From Schistocephalus solidus (Eukaryota; Platyhelminthes; Cestoda; Diphyllobothriidea; Diphyllobothriidae), in assembly GCA_017591395.1 (NCBI GenBank), contig WEDG01004200.1, forward strand, positions 1-64,000: DNA of 64,000 bases. The letters run 5' to 3'. Below, one piece after another: positions 37,201 through 49,200 of the stretch. The first letter of the stretch is position 1. Every line of letters starts with the position of its first letter. The notes below the pieces were generated by a model, which made no database searches, was not told the DNA's origin, and worked only from the letters and a program-made list of their open reading frames with translations. The translations under genes and the position numbers were made by a program.

Positions 37201-40200
37201 TCTCTGTCCTCTCCTCCTCCTCCTCCTCCTCCTCCTCCTCCTCCTCCCTCCTCCTCCTCCTCCTCCTCCTCCCTCCTCCTCCTCCTCCCTCCTCCCTCCT
37301 CCTCCCTCCTCCTCCTCCTCCTCCTCCTCCTCCTCCTCCTCCTCCCTCCTCCTCCCTCCCTCCTCCTCCCTCCTCCTCCTCCTCCCTCCCTCCTCCTCCT
37401 CCTCCTCCTCCTCCTCCTCCTCCTCCTCCTCCTCCTCCAGCTCCCACCTTCTCCCCTCCACTTCGAATGTTTGCGCTTCTTCTACTCTTGTCGTGCTTCC
37501 ACCTGAGAGGATGGCAGTAACGTCTCGGCACTGCCTGCTTTGTCACTTTCTTTTAAGTGATCGCGATTTCTGAAGTTCGTTCTCCATAATTTCCCAACGT
37601 CTTTGCATTTTAGCACTACTTGCTCTCTTCCTGTCGGTGCTCCTATCAAAAAGGAGCAATTATCTTGACCCTTTTTGTGATAGCCCGTGATTGGCTTTTC
37701 CACCCGAGCTCCATGCAAGTTTTTCTCGGAGGTTCCCCCCCAGCTCGCGCGCTGTTTAAACTGGCTCCGAAATAGTCACGAAATGCTCCTGTTATTCTTC
37801 CATCTCGGCATCCTCTCAACTGCCCCATGATCGGGTGATACCTGCTGTCTATTCGACGTCCTGTTGCTAGAGCGTGATCTTAAAAATGTGTACTGAATGT
37901 ACTCGAGATGTAGTTGCGTGCGAATAAAACAACGAAGCCTAGAGAGAACATTTTTAGGTTTTTGTTTTCTTCTAGTCGAGCTCTCTAAACACAGACCCGA
38001 AGGACGTGGAGTTGAACCCCAATTGGTGACTTTGAGCAAAATCAATGTCACCATCTCTGGTAATTGATCAGTTTATTTGTGCTTTTGGCGAAAGTGGTGG
38101 TTTCAACAGCGATAACATCGTTTTCAAGACCAATTATTATAACTTTTATCTTTGTTGAGGTATTTCTTTATTACGGATAGCCGATCACTACACGGTTGCT
38201 TGTAGTGGTCAACATATAAACAACACTCTGGTAACAGGGAGTATGGCTTGACTTGCACTAAACTGGATCACTTAACATAACACTTAGTTCCGAGCGACAA
38301 CTGTTTTTTATCCGGAAAGGTACTTGCCATTTGAGTTGGACTTGGCTACAACGTTTATGTGTTCGTCCTTCCTTGCCATCTCGTTTTTGCTTGTTCTAAC
38401 GGTGAATGAACAACGAACTTACTCGCAAGGTCTTAGGTTATATTCTGCTTTCATGATCCAAACGGCATTTTCACCTACTTTCATTGTCACCTATTTTAAG
38501 TAATTAGCAGTAACTGTTTCATTGAGCACCTTTATAGGCGCTTTTAAAGCATCAAGTGTGTTAGGTATATTTCTCAGGTTTGCCTCCGGTAGCTTTTAGC
38601 TTTTACGAAACATAACAAGAAGTCATTTACGCATTCTTCCAGCGAAATTGTCACTTTCTGGAGTCAGTTTAGTTCTGGGTTATAGTTATTTGCCCCGGGA
38701 TGCTCATGTGCTCAGTTTTTTTCGACTCATGCCTTCTTTGAGCACCACATCTAGCTTTCCCTAGGCATTTAAGACACCCAACCCATATTACATCCAGTCT
38801 GCTGAAACCTTGAATAATCGTTTTTGTTTTGATAAGACTTGAAATTCAGATTTCCCTTGGCCGAACTCGAGGAACGGCGCATTGTTGATGAGGAGCAAAC
38901 GACAAACAAGCTAACAACAAACAAGCAACTTTGTGCATTTCGTTAAATGAATACGGTAGTTAACACACAGACGTTTTCTTCCAGTAGCTATGAAAAAGTA
39001 AACCAAACGAGGCCTTCTAAAACACGCGTATTAGCTAGCTATTTTTAAGGCAAAGTTCTTTGGAATGTAGATGTATATTAAACCCGGGCAGCTTACATAA
39101 CGTATCCTTACTAAACCGCCCTTCGAGATTAGGTTTGTTGCCTTGCCTTATTGATCAACAGCAGTTGCATCGAATCATAAAAATGGCAAGTAAATAAGAT
39201 TGGACGCGGGAATGAGGAACCCTCGTATTCCAGGTGGCGTCATGCTAAATTACATAGCGTGTGCTTATTTCCGTGTTTTAATCCTACCCTCCACCCTAAC
39301 CTTTGTCCTCACCTTACTGCTGACCCTAATCCCCCCTCGCCTGGAATTTAGCACTGGGTCACCTCTTCCGTGTCCTTCCGTAAATAATTCAGTAGCATAC
39401 AGAACTGAGCACGTATTTTGCTATGATCTCCGACTACATGCTCGTTTTGCATGAGGCTTTATTGAGGGCTCCGGGGTCATAGCAACAATGTGCTATTTGC
39501 ATCAGTTTCCGTTGTGGCTTTCTCATCAATCATTTTGTCCACAATTTCGACTGATCGGATGCAGTGTTCTTCCGCTGTTCATCGCTGAGATTTAAATCTT
39601 TGTTTTGTCGTACGCGCTAAAAAAACGAGCATGTTCATAGGCTAAGCGCCCTCGACGTGGGTAGTCTAGATCATTAAATTTATCCCTTGTGGAGGCTACG
39701 GTCTAATTGTGATTAGCATTTATCAGAAAACTACTTTGGATCTAGTTTTCTTTCCTGTCTAAAATATTTGCCTGTAACCACCAAATTTAACCGCTTCCGC
39801 ACGACGTGACCGTCGCCAATTTTACACATACTGACTCACCACTGAGGATGTATTGTAACTATTATTACTTTCCTATGAGTTGTTCTTCAAAAGTATTCAC
39901 TGGAACTATTTTTAACGTGCTTCGTTCGTTTGGTTTTTCATTCATGCTGTTTCTCCTCAAAAATGTCTAAGAATAAGCAAAGACTTATATTTTCATAAAA
40001 ATTGTTGCAGTTAGTGGCTTATTAATCGGTGCGGGTGATGCAGTTTTATTTGCATCTTTTCGCCTCTCGTTTCCTCCCCAAGCCACTTTGAGTTTAAAAT
40101 TTACCAGCCCTCCTAGCCGTGATTGGTTTTGGTGACGGTATTTCGAATTAGTTGTTCCCTTCTGGACAAAATGACGGACTGTCTGAATTAAAGAACAGCA

Positions 40201-43200
40201 ATCCGACAATCAACCCAACAGATCGCCATCGGAAAACCCCCGTGCTTGCTGACGATACCAAGTATTTTGACGTGTACTCAAAAGCCGAAAGGTGTCCGAA
40301 GTATGTTTTAGCGTGTTTTTCAATGATAGCGTTGTACGCCGATGCAGTCCAGAAAAACATCTTTTCGTATGCATTTTTTAATAAACTGCAAGTCCCATTC
40401 TAGCGATTGCTTAATTATTGATTATCTAAAGACATACAATAGATCACCTGAATACTGTAATGTCATTATCGAAATTCGAATGAGTTGTTTAGCATACATT
40501 TGGTCTCGTTGTTTTGGTTTGTCGAGCGGGTTTGAAGCTCACACCGCCTTTTACACTGCAATTTAAATCTCGTTTATTGAAGGAAAACAGGCATGATTTG
40601 GGCGAAATCAGAGGTTGCCGGATATCCAAAAAATGTCCTGTTCTATCACAGAACATAACCTGCTGTTTTTGTGTGTTGTGCTTTAAAAGAACATTAATAT
40701 AAGCAAGAAATGTCAAATAAACCACCTTTTGAACTGAAAAATCTCATCTTCAGTCAATGAAAATCAGGTGATAGCAAGTATGAGGAATCGCATTGTTTTC
40801 CAGCAATAAAGAACGAGTTTAGCTTTGAAATTATTTTTTTGTAACTTTCGGATGTTATAAACACTATTAACTTTGCTAAAATGTATTTTGTTTTACCACA
40901 CTAAGAATTGGGGCCGTAGACAAAATACGTACATGATACTGTGGAGATAAACGCCCGCAAAGCCTGTGTTATACTTGAAGCATGTGGCAAGAAACTTTTT
41001 CGTATCATATACTTTCCGGTAATGCGTAATTTAGAAACACAACGGGCCGAAGATTAACAGTTTTCAGCCTCTTAGTATATATTCGGCCACACTGCTGAGC
41101 ATTTTTAGTCTCAGAACGGGGCCTTAAAGTAAAAAAATATAATGAAAACGCGCCTATATAAAGAGAAAAGTGCTTTATTTCATATTCAACTGAAAAATTA
41201 TCACTTAGTTTCGGGGAAGTCAGGTCAAACATCCACATCTTACCTTGACTGGTCCGGGAAAAAAAGTAAAGTACGTAAACATTCATCAGCGAAGTATCTG
41301 ATTAAAAGGCTTTTTTGAAAAGATAACTTATTATGAAGTTTTTAAATCAATCTTAGGCAGGTTAACTGCCGACTTTTATTGCTGACGTTCATTTTTCTTG
41401 GCAGTGAGGTTTCATGTTTTGGTGGGCCTCCAAGTATACCCCAAACGGCCATCCGTTTTAGAAAGAATTTGCAAAAACTCGCTACTTCGGTAGAGGCTTT
41501 TAAGAAGAATGCAATTTTGGACGTTTTGATAAAAAAATCTAAATTTCTTGTCAATCGCTTAAGAAAACTCAAGATCGTAAAGTATTCGCCGGTATTTCAA
41601 GAACGATTGGAAACTAGTTTTACTCCAATATCAAAAATACCTATAAAGAAATTCGACGATGGAAACTTCTTTAAATATACACAAAATCGTATGATTTCGA
41701 TTTCACCTGACAATTCTACTTAAGCTTATTGGTAACAGCTGCAGCGTTTTTGCAGGTTTTCGGAATTAGCCGTGTTTTTAAAAAGTTAGGATTTCCAAAT
41801 AAAATAGTATTACTTTTCATATTTGATTTAAGTTTAAAATTCGCCTAAGATTGTTTATTATAATTTCAATGCGTTGGTACATGCGTTGGTGTTGGTTTTG
41901 GGCTGAATATAAATCTTTCGTAAATTTCGGTATTTCGAATGAGTTAGGTTCTTTACTGTACATGCGCGCACAGATAAAGCATTTTCTTAATGGTGAGAGT
42001 AGTTGGGTCAAGAATAGATGCTGGCAAATTTTACCTTCAAATCTGGACGGATATATGTCTGCTTTCTACCAAAACGAAAAGCGTGCGAAACTAGGACCTT
42101 AGATAGCGGTGATGGCCCGCGTTAAACGGACTCAGGCAAATGACAGCTGAACTTGCACCTAATTTTAGCCATGGTGGTACTTAAGAAAGATTATGGGGAA
42201 CGCTGACGATTAGGGATTTGTTATATGCCACCCTCCGGCAGGACACGGGAAAAGGAATGCCCACCGTCGTACAGATGGTCCTGCGCTAAACTCCAGCAAG
42301 ATAAAATATTCCCCTGTACTGACCCCTACCTAGAACCATAACTGCAATTATCATTTTACATTTACCCATATCCTGAGACTTTACCCGACCTTAGCTCTAC
42401 CCCTAATTGCCCTGGAATTTAGCTTAAAGCTACCAGTATTATGAGTGGTTCCTGTCCCCGTGTTCTGCGGGTATTAGAAGGGGCATATAAACGATCCCAA
42501 CTCGACGATTTGACCGTCCTTTCCGATGATGTCCACCGCGGACCCCACAACATGGTGGCCGCAGAGACGGTGACTTGCGCTACATTTAACGCACCTTTCC
42601 TCTCTCGCCCACCGGGACCCGGCGTCAGGACTACTTTGACAAGACCGGAGGCGGGATCGCACGCAGGTGGCAGGTGCGGTGTGGCCCTGAGCCTAGACAT
42701 GCCACTGCATCCCCCAATTGCGGCATTTTTCACTATGCGGTTCTTAGTACCGCCTGTGGTGCCCTGATCTAACCCTCGTGTGGGCCTAACGCATCCACTG
42801 CGCTGCCCTATCCAGGGTCCTTGCGCAGCTACAGACATGAAGCCTATTTTTATCTGCCGCTCTGAATAGCAATGTGGTCATTTCGCAAGTCGGAAGGAAA
42901 AATATGCTGATTGCTTCTCAGAGCTTGAAGACGTACCTGCCCTAAGTAAAACAACCTATCTGGAAAGAAAATACGATAATAATATATTCCTGTAACCAGA
43001 AAGTGCGCATTTACAAACGGGATCATTGAGAAATTCCACCTTTCGCGCAGGATATCCTGCAGATTGAACTACCGAGGACTTTCCTGACAGGTGCTCAAAT
43101 AATCCATATCTCATTATTCCTGTCCTGCAAGCCAGCTCAGCCTTATTAGTACGCTAGTCTTTTTTACTCACTAAAGAGGCTTGCCTTGCAATCCCCAGGA

Positions 43201-46200
43201 AAGTAATCGCTACCAATCCAAATTGACACGTCTTGCTAGTCAGAGTTCAGGAGATATCGACTCATCCTTATAGCTGGTAGGTGCGTCCTTTATAGCTCAT
43301 TCGGAGACCGCCCTATCAGAAATCCTCAGATCATTGGTTTGGTCCGCTTTTGAGATGTTTTACGGTTGTGTTAGTCCCACCATTTTGCGTAGTACGCTTT
43401 GAAGGTGTTTCAATTGCCTTGGAGTGTTGTGAGTTTTTCTCGGAATGCTCTGCTCACTCGGACCGGCAAACGTGCTGAATATAGGTTTTTGAGCACGTAA
43501 TCCTTATTGACAGTATGTGCATTTTTCATGGTGCAGTCACATCCACTCGTCCGCAGTTTGGGTCGAAACTAAAGTTTTCTAGAATATGACTTGTTTACCG
43601 GCCGCGGATGGTTCAAAGCTTATCCCGACTATTTGTGTATCGGCATTTTCGGCTTCCCAGCCAACATGTAACCATTATTTCGCCGAAGGCAGTTTGCGTT
43701 GTTCTTTTTATTTTAGAAAGCTAACCGGACTGCTCGGTTTGTCCGGACTCGCGAATTTCCTATCTTGTGATTAACATGTTTTTCTATCGCAATTGTGGTC
43801 GGACTGCCCTTATCTAACCCCTCCTCCCGTCTCTTGTACTGCAGCCGTGTTACTTGAAATCTTTGCAAACTATCATAATTTGATGTCGTAATCATACCGA
43901 CCCCGTAATCTTTCCTCGTCTCTTTACACCGAATGACCTTTAAGTAGAAAAAGAAAAATAGCAGATTATTTTAGACATACCATTCCGCCTTCTGAACCCA
44001 AACCGCCGATCGGACTATTTGTTCCTGCATTCTTCCTCCTTGCTGTCCGTCTCTTTTGGGCAATATCCTTATGCCTACACCACCATTCCAATTTTGTTGT
44101 TTCTGTCCTAAAACCAGATGAACGAGGTGGACGCGTTTGCGGTGCTGGTGCAGTTGATGAACGAATACCGGCTGCGCGAGCTCTACAAACCCTGTATGTC
44201 CGAACTTGGTGTCCGCATGCACCAACTGGACAGTCTTCTGGCCGAACACCTGCCCGATCTGTACACCCACTTTGTGGCTCAGGCCTTCGCACCAAGTCTC
44301 TACGCCTCCGCTTGGTTCCTGACGCTTTTCGCCACCGCCTTTACCCTGCCCATGGCAACCCGTGTGATGGACCTCTTCATTGCCGAGGTAAGAGGTCTAC
44401 GTCCCCTGCGCACAGCCCAACTTACGCGCATTCCTGTTTACATGGGCGTACGTACGCGCACACTAGTTCGACCGTTGTAGTCCGACTATGTCCACCGTAT
44501 GCTCCATGGAAGGGTGGAGCAGGGACGGTGACTTGCGCGTGAATTAGTTTTAAGTGATAGTAGCCTTGCGCTGCAGCTACCGCACTCTCTCCTCCTCTCC
44601 CACCTGAGCCCGGTATCAAGACAGAGCCAAGAAGACCAGAAGCGGGAGAGGACGCTAGTGGCTGGCGTGGCCGGAGCCGCCCCTGGGCGTACCACCACAC
44701 CTGGCTCGGATCCCACGAAGTGGGAGTGCCATAAAGGCCACATTAAGAAGGAGCCATTGCAGCCTGACTCAGTCCGCCAGTCAGCCACTCCACACAAAAC
44801 ACACATTGGACTGACCACGCGGTCCGAGTTATCCCGTCAGTTGGCAACCTTCCAAACCACGGCTTTTAGCGCACCGTGATAGTTTCAAGCGCGTCAGATT
44901 GTTCATAGTGAGGAACATGCGCTGAGCTGTAGACCTCACTCCCTCCCCCACCCCCACAGTTAAACCGCTGTCCGAGCCGGTCAGTTGTCTGATGCGGAAG
45001 CAGGCGCAGCTGCTGGTGACCTCGTCTACGTGTACTACGTACACGACCTGGCAGCCAAACACAAGCACCAGGATTTCACACAACAGGGGGTTGAACGACT
45101 TACATCTCACATGTGTGAGATAGCCAAAGGTCACGTTAAGAAGGAGCCATCGCAGCCTGACTCAGACCACCAGTCAGCCACTCCACACAACACACATAGG
45201 ACTAACTGCAAGGTCTGAGTGTAATTGTCAGTTGGCAACCTTCCAACCGCGGTGGTTAACGTTACCGTACACTCTTCTCCTCCCCCACCTGAGCCCGGTC
45301 TCACGACACAGGCAAGAAAACCGGAGATGGGAGAGGTCGCAGATGGCTGGCGCGGCCGGAGCCGCCACGTACGCACACGACAGTTCGACCGTCGTAGTCC
45401 GACGATGTCCACCGTATGCTCCATGGAAGGGTGGAGAAGGGACGGTGACTTGCGCGTGAATTAGTTTTAAGTGATAGTAGCCTTAGGCTGCAGCTACCGC
45501 ACTCTCTCCTCCTCCCCCACCTGAGCCCGGTGTCAAGACAGAGTCGAGAAGACCGTAGGCGGGAGAGGACGCAGGTGGCTGGTGCGGCTGTGTCCCCTAA
45601 GTCCAAGCCGCCCCTAGGCGTGCCACCACACCTCAGTCTTCGGCATTTGTTATGGGGGCGCAACCCGAATAACGCCTGCCATGCCCTAATGTGGCCCCCG
45701 TGTTGGTCCAACGCATCTACCACGCGGCCCGTTTAGGGGGCAACACACACACGACAGTTCGACCGTCGAAGTCCGACGAGGTCCACCGTATGCTCCACAC
45801 CAGGTGGTGCAGGGACGGTGACTTGCGCGTGAATTAGTTTTAAGTGATAGTAGCCTTGCGCTGCAGCTACCGCACTCTCTCCTCCTCTCACACCTGAGCC
45901 CGGTATCAAGACAGAACCAAGAAGACCAGAGGCAGGAGAGGACGCAGGTGGCTGACGCGGCCGGAGCCGTCCCTGGGCGTGCCACCACACCTGGCTCGGA
46001 TCCCACGGAGTGGGAGTGCCATAAAGGCCACATTAAGAAGGAGCCATTGCAACCTGACTCGCAGTCCGCCAGTCAGCCACTCCACACAAAACACACATTG
46101 GGCTGACCACGCGGTCCGAGTTATCCCGTCAGTTGGCAACCTTCCAAGCCACGGCTTTTAGCGCACCGTGATAGTTTCAAGCGCGTCAGATTGTTTATAG

Positions 46201-49200
46201 GGAGGAAAATACGCTGAGCTCTCGACCTCACTCTCTCCTTAACCCCCACCATCAGACACTGTCCGAGCCGGTCAGTTGCCTGATGTGGGAGTGGGCGTAT
46301 TGGCTGACGGATCGGCGTAACCGTCTTCGCGCGCCACAGCACGACCTGACCCCCATAACGCACACACCAAGATTCACAAACTCAGGGGATATGGAGCAGC
46401 CATCGCCGTCTGACTCCCAGTCCACTGGTCAGCCACTCGACACACACAGCACATACACTGAGCCGACGGCGTGGTCTGGTGGAAGCGTCAGATTGGCAGA
46501 CTTCCCAGCCACGGTTTCTAGGAAACCGTGATATACTCTGGTAAATGGTGATTGTGAGGGTGTTGTCGATGTATTGGTGTAGGTAGTGTGCGCTGATGTA
46601 GCTTAGCCTCCGGTGGTTTACCGGAGGTTGTCGTGGAGGCGCATGTGTCCTTATAGGCCCATGCGGTGTGTAAATATGCGGGAGCAGTGAGGGCAGTGAA
46701 GGCGGGCGCGTCGACTGTATGTCGGAGCCCCAGGCAGTGGTTCACCAGCCTCCGTGCGATGGATTCGCAGGTGACCGACCAGGCCGATGCGTGAGTTGAA
46801 GTTGCGGGCGCAGTGTGAGCAGGAGAAATCGGTAGAGGTTGGGGCGATGTCATTCATGGTAGTGGGGGTGTCAGGGGCGCTAAGAATGGCAGGAGCGGAG
46901 GGTGTGCATGGTGTATCGGTGTTGTCGGCATTGTGGTGAATTCCGCTGTCATGGATGCGCATGTGATCGAATAGGCCCATGCGATGAGTGAATGCGCGAG
47001 GACAGTGAGGGCAGTGGAGGCGACGATCTCTGCTGTATGATGGTGCTCCAGGCACTGGCTCACCGGTCTCTGTACGATGTATTCGCAAGTGACCGACCAG
47101 GCCGACGCGTGAGGTGAATGTGCGGTCGCATTGAGTTCAGCTTAGGAGAAATTCCACATTGCTGATGGTGATGGTGGTGGTAGTGAAGGCGAAGGCGGTG
47201 TTGGTTACGGTGGTGGGGGTAACAGGCGATAAGTAGATGGATGTGGTCTCTATGATGGTGGGAGTAATGGAATTGATGCCAGGAGTGAGGGTGGGAGAGT
47301 TAGAAGGAGGGTTGGCAGAATTTGACGTAGAAATTGGAATTGTCGGATTGTGTCCGATGAAGTCCAACCAGGCCGATTCGCGCAGGGAGAGTTAGAAGGA
47401 GGGTTGGCAGAATTTGACGTAGAAATTGGAATTGTCGGATTGCGTCCGAAGATGTCCAACCAGGCCGATTCGCGCGCGGAAGATGCGTTGACAGCGTGGG
47501 CATGTTGGCAGGGCCTGGGCATTGGCGGTGTTGGTCCGAGGCGCTGGTGACTTTCGTGCCGCTCTTTTGGCCTTGGCGGAGGCGATCCAGTTGGCCTCAT
47601 AGATTGCTGAACCAGTCTTCACTGCTCTTCTCCATGCCGGTCTATCCTGGGCGACGTCCTTCCAGGTCGCCGAGTTGATTTGCAGTTGCTTCAGCGATTT
47701 CTTCAAAGTGTCCTTGTAGCGTCGTTTTTGACCTCCCTGCCGACGAGAACCCGTAGGGACATCTCCGTAGAAAAGTCGTTTGGGTAGTCGCTCGTCGTCC
47801 ATTCTTACCAGGTGGCCGCTCCATCGCAGTTGCACTTGCCTCAGCATGGCTTGGATGCTGATGATTCTGGTCCGCTCCAGGACTTCCGTGTCCGGGATCC
47901 TGTCTTGCCATCTCAGCTTCAGTATTCTGCGGAGGCAGCTGAGATGAAAGTGATTCAGCTTCCTGGCTTGGTTCGAGTAGACGGTCCAGGTTTCCGCTCC
48001 GTAAAGGAGTGTCGTCAAGACGACGGCCTTGTACATCTTCAGTTTGGTGTTCAGGTGAATACCGTGGCGATTCCACACGGAGGCCTGCAGCCGGCCGAAG
48101 GCCTGGCTAGCTTTGGAGATCCGTTGGGCAACCTCGTCATAGATTCTCGTGTTGCGCGAAATCGTGCTTCCTAGATAAGCAAAGGTCTCCACGTTTTTGA
48201 GTTGAGCACCGTTGACATTGATTCGAGGAGCATTGTATTCCGCGCTGGGTGGCGGCTGGAGCATGACAACCGTTTTGGCTGTACTGATTGTTAATCCAAA
48301 ATCGGCGCAGCCTTCGGCGAAGAGGTCCATGCTCCTTTGCATGTCCTCCTCCGTCACGGTGTTAAGGGTGCAGTCGTCCGCGAAGAGCAAGTCATGGACT
48401 GTAGTCGTAGACACGCGCGTTGGAGCCTGCATACGCCGACTGTTGAGAAGGCGCCCGTCAGTTCTGTAGGCGATGCGGATACCAGGCTGCTCATCACGGT
48501 AGGCGTCCATCAGCATAGCCGAGAACATGAGACTGAAGAGGGTGGGGGCCAGTACGCAGTCCTGCTTCACTCCGTTGGCCACTGCGAATGCTTCGGATAC
48601 CGTCCCGTTGTCAGTGACGCGCGCCGTCATCCCGTCATGAAGCTGACGCACCATGTGCGTGAACCGCTCAGGACAACCAAATTTCTGCATGACTTTCCAC
48701 AGTACGTCACGATTCACCGCGTCAAAGGCTTTCGTTAGATCCACAAAGGTAGTGTATAGGTGAGTTCGCATCTCCTGACACTTCTCTTGTAGCTGGCGGG
48801 CGGCAAAGATCATATCGGTGGTTCCGCGGTGTCGGTGGAAGCCAAATTGGCTTTCCGGGAGCAGGCCCTGCATTAGGTGACCGTTAAGACGATTGAGAAG
48901 AATGTTGAGCAACGAGATGCCTCTGTGATTATCACAGAGTTGCCGGTTCCCCTTCCGTTTGTAGAGATGGACGATGGTCGCGTCTTTGAAATCCTGAGGA
49001 ACTTGTCCTTGGCGCTACATCTCCTGGAAGAGTGTTGTGAGTTCTGCCATCAGCCGGTGCCCACCGTGCTTGTAGACTTCCGGTGGGATTGCGTCGGATC
49101 CCGGTGCTTTACCGCTGGAAATCTGCTGCACGGCCCGGATGGTTTCTGGTACGGAAGGCGGCAGATCCAGGTCATTGTTCGTGTCCACTTGAGGGAGCCG

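Larger units (their letters stand above)
37107..44117 (+). other. Intron 5 of the EVI5-like gene (7.0 kb)
   Basis: Bounded by GTAAAT and AAACCAG. It contains the CTC tract, two M elements (39.2 and 42.2 kb) and an R repeat (42.5 kb). The stretches 37.45-39.19, 39.39-42.22 and 42.84-44.1 kb have no recognisable gene or repeat. A 114-codon AT-rich ORF at 41379-41723 has no motif. Confidence 0.7.

Noticed and set aside
37064..37573. ORFs rich in Glu/Gly, Pro/Ser or Leu
   Set aside because: They run through the CTC tract. Only 36993-37106 at the left edge is a real exon, in its own frame.
45022..45125. Short palindromes (CGTGTAC/GTACACG and ATCTCACA/TGTGAGAT)
   Set aside because: They are short, and lie in one R extension; the equivalent part of the other copy does not keep them.
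44985..45218. ORFs across the R repeats with strings such as CVLCGVADW
   Set aside because: The same strings appear in every R copy in changing frames and with stops; they reflect the repeat, not a protein under selection.
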